A stretch of DNA of 9,007 nucleotides from an uncultured Pseudomonadota bacterium (GCA_949295395.1 CASFLB010000046.1:1-9007); one strand, 5' to 3'; shown: positions 1-6,703, counted from the first letter of the stretch. Notes: a model not told the origin generated them from the letters alone. Made by a program: numbers and translations.

Positions 1-200
1 ACGGCATGGGGGCTGATATTCATTCTCAAAGTCCGCGTCATCTGTATGGTGAGGACTTATCCTTAGGAAGAGAGACAAGCGATCCTCTGTTCCGTATGGA
101 AAATATTGAGCTGATAACAGCCCTTTCTAAAATCAAAAATCCAAAGACGATTAACGCCATCCGCGAGTTAATTGCCTCTCTTTCGGGCTTAATATACTAA
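1..200 (+). CDS. Probable XRE-family regulator, C-terminal end (5' end outside window)
   Basis: The reading frame is open from the window edge to a TAA at 198-200, giving about 65 residues. The Met at position 6 has no ribosome binding site before it, so this is most likely the tail of a longer gene. The last 30 residues form an amphipathic helix (ENIELITALSKIKN, then TINAIRELIASL) resembling the C-terminal tail of alphaproteobacterial XRE/Cro-type regulators, where a 'L..A...I.dp..r..i.eLi..L' pattern follows the DNA-binding part. No helix-turn-helix lies in the visible piece, so the family call is inference. A stretch of about 65 bases with no hairpin terminator separates it from the next gene. 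Confidence 0.45.
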   Translation, partial: GMGADIHSQSPRHLYGEDLSLGRETSDPLFRMENIELITALSKIKNPKTINAIRELIASLSGLIY

Positions 201-205
201 TGTAC

Positions 206-228
206 CTATCGTGACTATCGGACTATGA
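206..228. repeat. Short imperfect tandem repeat (CTATCG-type)
   Basis: Three consecutive near-copies, CTATCGTGA, CTATCGGA and CTATGA, lie in the leader between the regulator tail and the N/Q-rich gene. They are too short to assign a role and could be chance. Confidence 0.3.
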
Positions 229-265
229 CTTTAATTTTTTTAACTCTTTTATAAAGGAACTTTTG

Positions 266-1198
266 ATGAAGATGTTTAACAAATTTCAGTCGTCGTTAGG
301 ATATCAGGTGACAGATAATCAGATTGATACCTTTGGTGTTGACCACAGCAATTTTTCTGCCCGTGATGAAGTAGAATATCAATTTGCAAGACAAAATAAG
401 GAAAACCAACTCATTCAGAACTACAACAATCAAGGGATAACAAAAAATTATCCGCGGTATGGTACTAATTTTTGGGGCAATCCCGATAATAACTATGGTT
501 TCGGCTCTTCAAATATTCACGACAATATTGAGAATAGAGAGAACCAAACCGAAAAAAGTTATGGGTTCGGAAGTGAAACTCAAACCTTTGAGCAAGAAAG
601 CAATAATTCTACTCAATGGGGATTGAACAGCACTCCTTTAGCGCAAAACAGTAATCTGTTTGAGCAAAGGAGCAATAACAATATTTATGACAATATTATG
701 AGGTCTAATATACAAAATGAAATAGATAAACAAAAAAAATCATATAATCTTAATCAATTAGGCAATAAAGCAAATTTAATTTTAGATACAATAAAGTACA
801 CAGGTGAAAATCTTGGCGAACTAGCGGCTGATGCTCAAATTGCTTATCAACATTACAATAAAATGAATAATGTTGGTAAACAGCTGGTTAAGAAATATGG
901 ACCTAATCAAGCTGATGGCATAGATAATTATTATCATGCTTTATTGCAATGTAAATTAGCTCAAATTAGTCCTACAAGCAAAGATTGGGGATTAAGAATG
1001 GGATATGGAAAAGAGATATATGATTATTATAAGAAAAAAGGTAATATGCCAATGCAAACCATTATTTCTGATAGCAGAAAAGACTTGAAAAACAATCTTT
1101 ATGGTAGCAATCTTGGATATAATAATCCGTATAAAAATTGTGAGGATATGTTAGATGAGTTCAGAACAGAAAATATGCGCAAAGAAAATATTAGATAG
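266..1198 (+). CDS. Asn/Gln-rich protein with unrecognised C-terminal domain
   Basis: A 310-residue protein. ATG 266 is chosen because AAAGGA (253-258) sits 7 bases upstream; the in-frame TTG one codon earlier is less likely. Residues 1-160 are low complexity, rich in Asn, Gln and Ser, with short internal repeats (YGFGS at 77-81 and 99-103; IHDNI/IYDNI). There is no signal peptide or membrane segment. Residues 205-310 look folded and carry ordered motifs: DNYYHALLQC (220-229), GKEIYD (248-253), DSRKDLKNN (269-277) and a late NC (291-292). That order (Asp-x-Tyr-Tyr-His with a nearby Cys, then a 'kEi.D' helix, then 'S..DL..N..G') resembles C-terminal domains I recall at the ends of large secreted or Rhs-like bacterial proteins, but I cannot name the family or an activity. 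The stop overlaps the next gene by 44 bases, so the two are probably co-translated. The layout (flexible N/Q-rich arm plus compact C-terminal domain) would suit an exported effector or a phage-derived structural protein; this is inference. Confidence 0.8.
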   Translation: MKMFNKFQSSLGYQVTDNQIDTFGVDHSNFSARDEVEYQFARQNKENQLIQNYNNQGITKNYPRYGTNFWGNPDNNYGFGSSNIHDNIENRENQTEKSYGFGSETQTFEQESNNSTQWGLNSTPLAQNSNLFEQRSNNNIYDNIMRSNIQNEIDKQKKSYNLNQLGNKANLILDTIKYTGENLGELAADAQIAYQHYNKMNNVGKQLVKKYGPNQADGIDNYYHALLQCKLAQISPTSKDWGLRMGYGKEIYDYYKKKGNMPMQTIISDSRKDLKNNLYGSNLGYNNPYKNCEDMLDEFRTENMRKENIR

Positions 1199-1370
1199 AA
1201 TTGTCTCTTTTATTCTGACAGCTATTGGTATATGCGCTATTTTAACTATTGGTATATGGTTTATCTTGCCTTATTATACAGAGTATAATTATATACAAAC
1301 TTGTGTAGAAGAAGGTCATGATAAAAATTTGTGCCAACAAATATGGGAGGAATTGGAAAAACTGGATTGA
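1155..1370 (+). CDS. Small single-pass membrane protein
   Basis: A 71-residue protein starting at ATG 1155 with GAGGA (1142-1146) 8 bases upstream, inside the 3' end of the preceding gene (44-base overlap). A basic N-terminus (KK at 10-11, R15) precedes one hydrophobic helix at about 17-39, so the acidic C-terminal tail is predicted to lie in the periplasm. Cys50 and Cys60 in that tail could form a disulfide. No family recognised. The tight overlap with the N/Q-rich gene suggests a partner role such as immunity protein, anchor or holin-like protein, but nothing in the sequence decides between these. It is followed by an intrinsic terminator, so it is probably the last gene of the two-gene unit. 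Confidence 0.7.
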   Translation: MSSEQKICAKKILDRIVSFILTAIGICAILTIGIWFILPYYTEYNYIQTCVEEGHDKNLCQQIWEELEKLD

Positions 1371-1403
1371 TAAAATTTACCTAAAAAAATTAACTAAATA
1401 TCT

Positions 1404-1432
1404 GAAGGCTACTTTAGTGGCCTTCTGTTTTT
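1404..1432 (+). terminator. Intrinsic terminator after the 266-1370 gene pair
   Basis: A 9-bp stem (GAAGGCTAC paired with GTGGCCTTC, including one T-G wobble) with loop TTTA is followed by a T-rich run (TGTTTTT). It lies 33 bases after the small membrane protein and in front of the lysozyme-like fragment, which it would cut off from upstream transcription. Confidence 0.8.
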
Positions 1433-1471
1433 CTGTCGATAAACAAAACCCAAACTTCTTCAAGATATAAT

Positions 1472-2005
1472 TTGAAGGATTTGACCGATAGGTTACAACA
1501 ATATCAGAACAATGCTTTGAATAATAGTAACAGCACTTTAAATTCAGGCTTAAACAACGGTTCAATCTTTAGTCCGAACAATATGCAAAGTTTGAATTTG
1601 AATGCAAGTTCGGCTCTTTATCCTCAACAAAATTCGTTCAACACTTATTCTCAACCATATCAACTCGCTCAAAATTCTTTGCCGAATTCGGGGATTGATG
1701 TGGTGAAACCCAGAGATTATAAGCTAGGAACATTAAGTGGGCTTTCAGAATCAGGAAACGATCCTGCCGCAATAGGAAAAGATAATGCAGGAGGACCAAG
1801 TTATGGAGCATATCAAATAGCAACCTATACAGGAACAATGAATAAATATCTTAATTTTATAAAGAACAATCCTCAATATAGGAAATTTTATGATGCATTA
1901 GAAAGGGCTGGAGGAAATAAAGCAGCAACTTTAAAAGATCCAATCTTTATCAACGAATGGAAAGCTTTATCTCAATCGGATTTAGATATAAAATACCATA
2001 TTTAG
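1472..2005 (+). pseudogene. Lysozyme/muramidase-like gene, probably truncated at both ends
   Basis: A 177-codon frame whose only plausible start is TTG 1472, with no Shine-Dalgarno sequence before it. The frame stays open upstream only into the terminator stem. Codons 1-80 are Asn/Gln/Ser-rich, like the arm of the 266-1198 protein (both contain LAQNS). From about residue 88 comes a lysozyme-like start: LSESGNDPAAIG, then GGPSYGAYQIAT, then GTMNKYLNFI. This fits phage-tail or endolysin-type muramidases, in which the Glu (here E93) precedes a Gly-rich 'SYG.YQi' strand. Homologues of this type continue well past the 'F...W..L' segment, but here the frame ends seven residues after WKALSQSD. I infer a remnant of a peptidoglycan hydrolase that lost its C-terminus and probably its 5' end. 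An intact short lysozyme-like protein remains possible. Confidence 0.6.
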
Positions 2006-2024
2006 CTTGTTCGCCATAAAATCC

Positions 2025-2585
2025 TTACAACATTAATAGCAAGGCAATCAAAAGAACTCCGTAAAGTATCACTCCCGATAAATAGCTAAAGGCAATTCTG
2101 AAATCCGCCCTTGAGGGAATCGCATTTTCGATAATAATTGTTTGTAATAAAATATATCCTAGGTATCCCACGATTGTGTGCGGAATATGGGGCAACAGAT
2201 AACGATTGAGGTAAAAAGACAGCGGCAGAAGAAAAAGCGGCGCCAAGCTTGACGGCAAAGCGTTATAAAACGTGATGTTGCGAAAGCCAACGCTTCCCGT
2301 GACATAACCTCCTAAAGGGTCCTTCCGCGGAAATACCGTAAAGTTGACCGGATGGGCATTCAAAAAAAGCCCCACGAAAAAGTGCATGAGCTCATGTAAT
2401 ATTGTTCCGGGGATGTTAACCAAGGCACAGATAAACATACTGTTATAGGTCGCGTATTTTATTCTCATTAACAACACAACCGCCAGTATGGTATAAAACC
2501 GATTGTTAAAAAAGCTCTCGATAACTGCCGGACTATTCACATAGTCGATAAAATTTCCAAGCGCCCTTCCGATGATGTCAAACAT
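2025..2585 (-). CDS. Multi-pass membrane protein with HExxH motif (M50-like putative metalloprotease)
   Basis: A 186-residue, strongly hydrophobic protein with about five or six predicted membrane segments. HELMH (64-68) lies at the start of a hydrophobic helix preceded by NIPGTIL, the arrangement of site-2-protease-like (M50) intramembrane metallopeptidases, in which the two His and the Glu hold and activate zinc. A later ENAIPSRADFRIA segment (153-165) offers Asp161 as a possible third ligand, but the canonical M50 'LDG' motif is not evident. At 186 residues it is shorter than typical RseP or SpoIVFB enzymes. The ATG is one base after the stop of the TetR-type regulator gene, with GGGG about 6 bases upstream inside that gene, so the pair is translationally coupled and the regulator probably controls it. 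Substrate unknown. Confidence 0.75.
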   Translation of the reverse strand: MFDIIGRALGNFIDYVNSPAVIESFFNNRFYTILAVVLLMRIKYATYNSMFICALVNIPGTILHELMHFFVGLFLNAHPVNFTVFPRKDPLGGYVTGSVGFRNITFYNALPSSLAPLFLLPLSFYLNRYLLPHIPHTIVGYLGYILLQTIIIENAIPSRADFRIAFSYLSGVILYGVLLIALLLML

Positions 2586-2586
2586 A

Positions 2587-3180
2587 TTAGCCCCGTTTTA
2601 AAACCGCTAGACCGGCTAAATAGGTGTTTAACATTAATTTGCATAGATTTTTCTTGGTTACCATGCGAAAATCATTGATTATTGTTGTGGTTAAAAAAGA
2701 GCTCATGGCAAATAAACTCAGCCACAAAACCTGCCTTGCAACTTTTTTCTTGCGAGCATTAAGGTGCGTATATATTGCGTCAAATGACGGCTGCCATAAT
2801 TGCATCATTCGTATAATCATCGCACGATAGCCTTGCGGCTGTTTGGCTGCTCTTAGATGATAGTTGTATAATAAAAACCACAAATTTTCATTTTGCAAAA
2901 CATATCCAACGAAGATATCTAAATATGTGTTTAAATTTTTATAAGCGTTTTTGCTGGTTTCTATCTGCGACATTTTGTCATAGAGTTGCTTGAGTGTTTG
3001 CAGATTTATGGCGGCTATTAAATTATCCATATTTGAAAACTGGTTATATATCGTTCCTACCGAACAGCCTGATGCTTCCGACAATTTTCTCGCCGTCAGA
3101 TATTCCATCCCCTTGCTTTCAACCATTTGCCGACCGACCCCAATAAGGTAGGTGCGGATATTTTCTTTGCTCTCAGTCAT
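2587..3180 (-). CDS. TetR/AcrR-family transcriptional regulator
   Basis: A 197-residue protein of normal length for the family. Residues 28-57 form the TetR helix-turn-helix: LTARKLSEASGCSVGTIYN, then QFSNMDNLIAAI, including the usual 'G.iY.hF..K..L' pattern (here Gly-Thr-Ile-Tyr-Asn-Gln-Phe). The rest is helical and would bind an unknown ligand (Trp101, Tyr105, Tyr107 and Trp-containing helices further on). The start ATG is at 3180 with only a weak AAAG before it. It is the first gene of a two-gene unit with the M50-like membrane protein and faces the 3278 gene across a short AT-rich gap holding an inverted repeat, so autoregulation is plausible. Tetracycline resistance is not implied: no efflux pump lies nearby. 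Confidence 0.88.
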   Translation of the reverse strand: MTESKENIRTYLIGVGRQMVESKGMEYLTARKLSEASGCSVGTIYNQFSNMDNLIAAINLQTLKQLYDKMSQIETSKNAYKNLNTYLDIFVGYVLQNENLWFLLYNYHLRAAKQPQGYRAMIIRMMQLWQPSFDAIYTHLNARKKKVARQVLWLSLFAMSSFLTTTIINDFRMVTKKNLCKLMLNTYLAGLAVLKRG

Positions 3181-3199
3181 CTTTGCTTAATAAATTGTT

Positions 3200-3224
3200 T
3201 GTAATTCGATTTTATACTATTACA
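3200..3224. promoter_or_regulatory. Candidate operator: inverted repeat between divergent genes
   Basis: TGTAAT (3200-3205) and ATTACA (3219-3224) are perfect inverted half-sites 13 bases apart, in the gap between the tetR-type gene and the 3278 gene. TetR-family regulators usually bind a palindrome in their own divergent promoter region. The site is AT-rich and could arise by chance. No clear -35/-10 pair could be assigned on either strand. Confidence 0.3.
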
Positions 3225-3277
3225 TATATATCAATTATCGCTCGTGTTCAATTTTTTTATTAAAGGATTTGGATAAC

Positions 3278-4108
3278 ATGACTCATAAATTGCTTTCTTG
3301 CTCTGCTTTGGGACTGTTTTTGCTTTCTTCTGTTGCTTTTGCTCAGGAAGGGTCTTCTGATTTTTATCAAAATATTTTGTTCTCCGAAGACTATGAGCAA
3401 CAACAGCAAGAAAACCAAGCTAAAAATAGCGCGGCTGAACTTTTGAAAAAAGATATCTCCGCAACAAATGTTCTAGCTGTTGATGCCAACACCCCTGCTC
3501 CGCAGACACTTTCTCAAGCTCTTGATGATTTGGAGAAAGAATATGGTTCTGCTCCGCTCGGCTTGGTTTGGGGGGCCAGCATGTCTGATATCGAAAAAAT
3601 GGGCGTCCGTCTTATTCCTCAGCCGATGAAAGATTATACCAACTCTTTTATGGCTGAAAAACTTCCGAATCCGCTCAAAGATTTTTCAACCGTTTATCTT
3701 GTTTTTGGTGATGCCAATAAGCTCTACCGCGTGCTGGCTCATAGCGATATGATTTCCAATGATACTCCTCAAGCCTCAAAAACCTTAGAACTCTATAACC
3801 AGTATTACAAACTGCTGGATAAAAAATATGGAAATGCCCAGCAAAATTATTCCTTAACGACTCAAAATCTTGATCTTAATTTCTCTCCAAACGCTTCGGC
3901 CGCCGCCCAGTCGCCTGAGAGCAATCCCAATCTCTTGAATGATCTCCTTAATGGTTCGGCCGTACTGTATGCAACATTCGGCGGGGAAAACGTTGGTGTC
4001 GCTTTGGCCGTTAATGTTGATGGAAATAATCAAACTTATATCGAAATTGATTACCGAAATTTAAAGATTCTTAATGAAAATGAGCTAAATGTATTAGAAG
4101 CTTTATAA
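3278..4108 (+). CDS. Secreted or periplasmic protein of unknown function
   Basis: A 276-residue protein. ATG 3278 is preferred because AAAGGA (3262-3267) is 10 bases upstream; the in-frame TTG at 3269 is one base from that site. The N-terminus is a clear signal peptide: THK, a hydrophobic stretch LLSCSALGLFLLSSVAFA, and a likely cut after Ala22 before QEG. LLSC comes too early to be a lipobox. A Gln/Asn-rich spacer (about 30-48) follows. From about residue 90 a folded part contains PLGLVWGASMSDIEKMGV, the 'fGl.wG.s..ei...G' pattern I associate with unnamed periplasmic proteins. The second half alternates predicted strands and helices and ends without a membrane segment. It leads a probable operon with the Mur ligase (25 bases between) and the L,D-carboxypeptidase, so an envelope role is a reasonable guess. 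No family named. Confidence 0.85.
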   Translation: MTHKLLSCSALGLFLLSSVAFAQEGSSDFYQNILFSEDYEQQQQENQAKNSAAELLKKDISATNVLAVDANTPAPQTLSQALDDLEKEYGSAPLGLVWGASMSDIEKMGVRLIPQPMKDYTNSFMAEKLPNPLKDFSTVYLVFGDANKLYRVLAHSDMISNDTPQASKTLELYNQYYKLLDKKYGNAQQNYSLTTQNLDLNFSPNASAAAQSPESNPNLLNDLLNGSAVLYATFGGENVGVALAVNVDGNNQTYIEIDYRNLKILNENELNVLEAL

Positions 4109-4133
4109 TATTTTTTTAAGGACTGTTTAGGAT

Positions 4134-5522
4134 ATGAAAAAAGTTGCTTTTTGTGCTGTTTCAGGAAACGGAATGAGTCCGTTGGCTCAAATTTTTGTGA
4201 AAAAAGGTTATCAGGTATTTGGCTCTGACCAGAGTTTTGATGCCGGAAGGGATCATGCGAATCGTGCCGCTCTTGTGGCTGCCGGCATCAACCTTGTACC
4301 TCAGAATGGTAGCGGAATTTCAGATGATTTGGAATTTTTATGTGTTTCTTCTGCCATTTCTGACGATAATCCCGACGTTCTCATGGCTAAGAAAAAAAAT
4401 ATTCCTATTCTTAAGCGTTCGGAGCTTTTGGCTAAGCTCTTTCATGAATATGATTACAATATCGCTGTCGGCGGAACGGCCGGAAAAACAACAACAACGG
4501 CGATGATTGGCTTCATTCTCGATAAACTAGGCAAAAAGCCATGCATGATTAACGGCGGAATGCTGCGCGATTATGAATCAAACATCGGGCTGCCAAACTA
4601 TATTTATAACAACAACGATATTTGCGTGGTTGAGGCCGATGAAAGCGATGGTTCCATCCGTTCTTATCACCCTTATATTGCCTTGGTAAATAATATCTCT
4701 CATGACCACGTTGATATTCCGACTTTAGTTGAATATTTCAGCGAATTTGCTTCTCATGCTCGTCATGCACTTGTTGTCAATGCTGATTGTCCGTTGGCCT
4801 CGAAGCTCAACCATTCAAACAAAATCACTTTCTCGATTTTATCTTCTGCTGCTGATTTATATGCTTGCAACATCAAAGCGATTGATAACGGCGTTTCTTA
4901 CACCTTAAACGGTAAAGAATATTTCCTCAATCTTATCGGCAAGTTTAATGTTTCCAACGCCTTGGCTGCCATTGCTTGTTGCAAAGTTCTCGGCATTAGC
5001 GTTGATGCCGCCGCTACAGCTTTGCAAGGTTTTCATGGAATAAAACGCCGCCTTGAAGTTGTCGGCACCAACAACCGCAATATTACTCTGATTGATGACT
5101 TTGCGCACAATGCCAGCAAAATTGAGGCCTCACTCAAGGCGCTTAAAGAATATTCCGGACGACTCATTGTTATGTATCAATCACACAAGCCTTTTTCGGC
5201 ACGCACGACCGGTGAAGAAGACGGCGTGGTCTTTGGTCAAGTGCTTGATAAAAACGATATTTTGTTGATGCCGGAAATTTATATGCGCGATCCAATCAAA
5301 GATGCCGATATATCCGGTGCTGATTTGGTTCGTTTTGCTCAGAACAACGGCGTCAACGCCCTTTTCCTTGAGACAAAAGACAAAGTTCGCGACTATATTT
5401 TGCAAAACGCTCAAAACGGGGACCGAATCGTCATCATGGGAGCAAGGGACAACTCTCTGCCGGATTTCAGCCGCCAGCTTTTGCAAGACTTGGCGGACAA
5501 GCCTGAAGCCGTTAATTCTTAA
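4134..5522 (+). CDS. Mur ligase family protein, MurC/Mpl type (UDP-N-acetylmuramate:amino acid or peptide ligase)
   Basis: A 462-residue ATP-dependent ligase with the three Mur domains. Residues 5-100 form a Rossmann-like UDP-binding domain (CAVSGNGMSPLA, the MurC/Mpl 'G.GMs.LA' signature). The ATPase domain holds a P-loop at 113-122 (GGTAGKTTTT), EADESDGS (167-174) with the metal-binding Glu/Asp, NNISHDHVD (186-194) and FNVSNALAA (271-279). The C-terminal domain starts with GIKRRLEVVG (302-311) and DDFAHN (321-326). Cytoplasmic MurC adds L-Ala to UDP-MurNAc; Mpl adds the recycled L-Ala-gamma-D-Glu-mesoDAP tripeptide. The pattern 'G.KRRLEV' and the neighbouring LdcA favour an Mpl-like recycling role. 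Departures are Ala instead of His in GTHGKTTT, Asn instead of the second His in DDxAHHP, and a C-terminal GARDNSLPDF. ATG 4134 has AAGGA 11 bases upstream. The specificity is uncertain. Confidence 0.85.
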   Translation: MKKVAFCAVSGNGMSPLAQIFVKKGYQVFGSDQSFDAGRDHANRAALVAAGINLVPQNGSGISDDLEFLCVSSAISDDNPDVLMAKKKNIPILKRSELLAKLFHEYDYNIAVGGTAGKTTTTAMIGFILDKLGKKPCMINGGMLRDYESNIGLPNYIYNNNDICVVEADESDGSIRSYHPYIALVNNISHDHVDIPTLVEYFSEFASHARHALVVNADCPLASKLNHSNKITFSILSSAADLYACNIKAIDNGVSYTLNGKEYFLNLIGKFNVSNALAAIACCKVLGISVDAAATALQGFHGIKRRLEVVGTNNRNITLIDDFAHNASKIEASLKALKEYSGRLIVMYQSHKPFSARTTGEEDGVVFGQVLDKNDILLMPEIYMRDPIKDADISGADLVRFAQNNGVNALFLETKDKVRDYILQNAQNGDRIVIMGARDNSLPDFSRQLLQDLADKPEAVNS

Positions 5523-5542
5523 GATTGTTTCGGAGGTGCGTT

Positions 5543-6436
5543 ATGTATTATCCCTTAACCCCAGGTGATAAAATCGGACTGGTTTCACCCTCTCGAAACG
5601 TAACCGAGCAAGAGATTGCCAAAGGTGTTGACTATCTGCGATCACTCGGCTTGGTTCCGGTTATGGGAAAAAATGCATTTAACGCCTTTCGCTATATGGG
5701 CGGAACAGCCGAAGAACGTGCCAAAGATATTATGGGCTTTTTTCTTGATCCGGAGATTAAGGCTATTTTTGCAACGTCCGGCGGCGACGGAAGTCAATAT
5801 ATCTTGCCGCTTTTGGATTTTGAACTCATCAAAAAAAATCCCAAGCCCTTGTTCGGCTTTAGCGACACAACGGCTTTGCAAAACGCTTTGGTGGAAAAAT
5901 GCAGCCTTATTTGCCCAAGCGGGCTCACTCTCAATTATGATTTTCGGAGCGGAAGTCTTAATAAAACGCTTGATGCAAGCGTCAAAAACATAATTTTCGG
6001 TGACGAGTTTTGTTATTGCGCAGGCAAGCCGGTTATTGTCGGTGAGGCAAAAGGTAAGCTTATCGGCGGATGTTTAAGCCTGTTTCGCAACCTGTGCGGA
6101 ACGCCTTTTTTTCCATCTCTCAAAGGGGCGATTTTGTTGGTGGAAGATGTGGAAGAGCCGACCTATAAGATTGACCTGATGCTTCAACAAATTTCTCAAT
6201 GCAAAGATTTTGATAAGCTTAGCGGTCTTATCTTTGGGCGCTGCTTGGATTGTCCCGTTCGCCGTGAGGGTGACGGCACGATTGATGAAATTATCTCTTA
6301 CTTTAGTGAAAAACTTTTTATCCCCATCATTAAAGACTTTCCTTACGGGCATGACTTTGAACGTGTTATGCTGCCCTTAGGGGCTGAGGTTAAACTCCTT
6401 AGCTCGGCAAACGGTTGTCAAGTTTGTTCTATATAA
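5543..6436 (+). CDS. ldcA: L,D-carboxypeptidase, peptidase family S66 (LdcA type)
   Basis: A 297-residue serine peptidase of normal S66 length. These enzymes remove the terminal D-Ala from the L,D bond of muropeptide tetrapeptides in the cytoplasm, giving tripeptides for recycling. Visible landmarks are PGDKIGLVSPS (7-17), the Gly-rich SGGDGSQYILPLLD (79-92), the nucleophile Ser107 in GFSDTTAL (105-112), the catalytic Glu region LVEDVEEPTYKIDLML (199-214, probably Glu201), and His270 in PYGHDFER. The Ser-Glu-His triad is therefore intact. The start is ATG 5543, set by GGAGG (5532-5536) 6 bases upstream; a TTG at 5525 has no such site. It lies 20 bases after the Mur ligase stop, so the pair is very likely one operon. 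The microcin-immunity protein MccF is the other branch of S66, but the recycling neighbour favours LdcA. Its stop codon overlaps the T-tract of a terminator on the opposite strand. Confidence 0.9.
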   Translation: MYYPLTPGDKIGLVSPSRNVTEQEIAKGVDYLRSLGLVPVMGKNAFNAFRYMGGTAEERAKDIMGFFLDPEIKAIFATSGGDGSQYILPLLDFELIKKNPKPLFGFSDTTALQNALVEKCSLICPSGLTLNYDFRSGSLNKTLDASVKNIIFGDEFCYCAGKPVIVGEAKGKLIGGCLSLFRNLCGTPFFPSLKGAILLVEDVEEPTYKIDLMLQQISQCKDFDKLSGLIFGRCLDCPVRREGDGTIDEIISYFSEKLFIPIIKDFPYGHDFERVMLPLGAEVKLLSSANGCQVCSI

Positions 6437-6470
6437 AAAAAATAGAGAGACGTTTCTCAACGGCTCTCTA
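6435..6470 (-). terminator. GAGA-capped intrinsic terminator of unit B (element 1)
   Basis: On the minus strand TAGAGAG pairs with CTCTCTA (7 bp), then comes a C-T mismatch, then CGTT/AACG (4 bp) closed by GAGA, followed by eight Ts. The 36-base block is identical to that at 6766-6801. The T-tract overlaps the ldcA stop codon on the other strand. On the plus strand no T-run follows the hairpin, so it is not an obvious ldcA terminator. Confidence 0.75.
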
Positions 6471-6495
6471 AGACATAAATAACTCAATTTCATTT

Positions 6496-6531
6496 GGTAA
6501 AAAACATTTCACAATGTTTGTTGACTTTACC
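6496..6531 (-). repeat. GNRA hairpin element 2
   Basis: Minus strand: outer stem GGTAAA/TTTACC, a 6-base 5' bulge GTCAAC, inner stem AAACATT/AATGTTT and loop GTGA. The core is of the A-T covariant type (CATT...AATG instead of CGTT...AACG). Confidence 0.7.
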
Positions 6532-6627
6532 TAATAATTGTAACCAAAATCTAAAATAAACACGTATGTTCAGCATCTGAAAAAAACAGACACCTTTCGT
6601 GAAAATCAAACTTTAACCATCAAAAAG

Positions 6628-6655
6628 AAAGACGTTTCACAACGGCTCGCTCTTT
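6628..6655 (-). repeat. GNRA hairpin element 3
   Basis: Minus strand: outer stem AAAGA/TCTTT, a 6-base bulge GCGAGC, inner stem CGTT/AACG and loop GTGA. It is the first core element of unit B. Confidence 0.65.
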
Positions 6656-6659
6656 GTCT

Positions 6660-6687
6660 TAAAGACATCAACACTTTGATATCTTTA
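6660..6687 (-). other. 12-bp stem-loop near the 5' end of unit B
   Basis: TAAAGATATCAA and TTGATGTCTTTA pair across a 4-base loop AGTG on the minus strand, with one G-U pair and no mismatch. The same position is C-A on the plus strand. It does not carry the CRTT core, so it is a separate structure. Confidence 0.6.
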
Positions 6688-6703
6688 AAAATGAATCATG
6701 ACA

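Larger units (their letters stand above)
6435..6697 (-). ncRNA. Predicted structured small RNA, unit B
   Basis: This is a predicted transcript of about 260 nt on the minus strand. TATAAT (6709-6704) lies upstream of it, and it ends at a hairpin followed by T8 (6442-6435). In order it would contain a 12-bp hairpin (6687-6660), a GUGA-capped element (6655-6628), a weaker CACG/CGTG hairpin (6601-6561), a second GUGA element (6531-6496), and the GAGA-capped terminator hairpin (6470-6443). The 12-bp hairpin pairs fully only on the minus strand, where position 6666 gives G-U; the plus strand gives C-A. No ORF or known RNA family was recognised. The layout parallels unit A. The 5' end is inferred from the -10 alone; the TTGACA at 6764-6759 could set an earlier start. 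Confidence 0.5.

Noticed and set aside
3269..3277. TTG start for the secreted protein
   Set aside because: It is one base from the AAAGGA site. ATG 3278 gives better spacing and a clean signal peptide.
5181..5486. Minus-strand ORF of 101 codons within the Mur ligase gene
   Set aside because: It lies wholly antisense to a conserved enzyme and shows no family motifs. It is a shadow of the coding frame.
5525..5542. TTG start for ldcA
   Set aside because: GGAGG at 5532-5536 is correctly spaced for ATG 5543, and the family N-terminus starts there.
6443..6470. Plus-strand terminator for ldcA
   Set aside because: The stem-loop is followed by AGACATAAAT on the plus strand without a T-run. The T8 lies on the other side, so it terminates minus-strand transcription.
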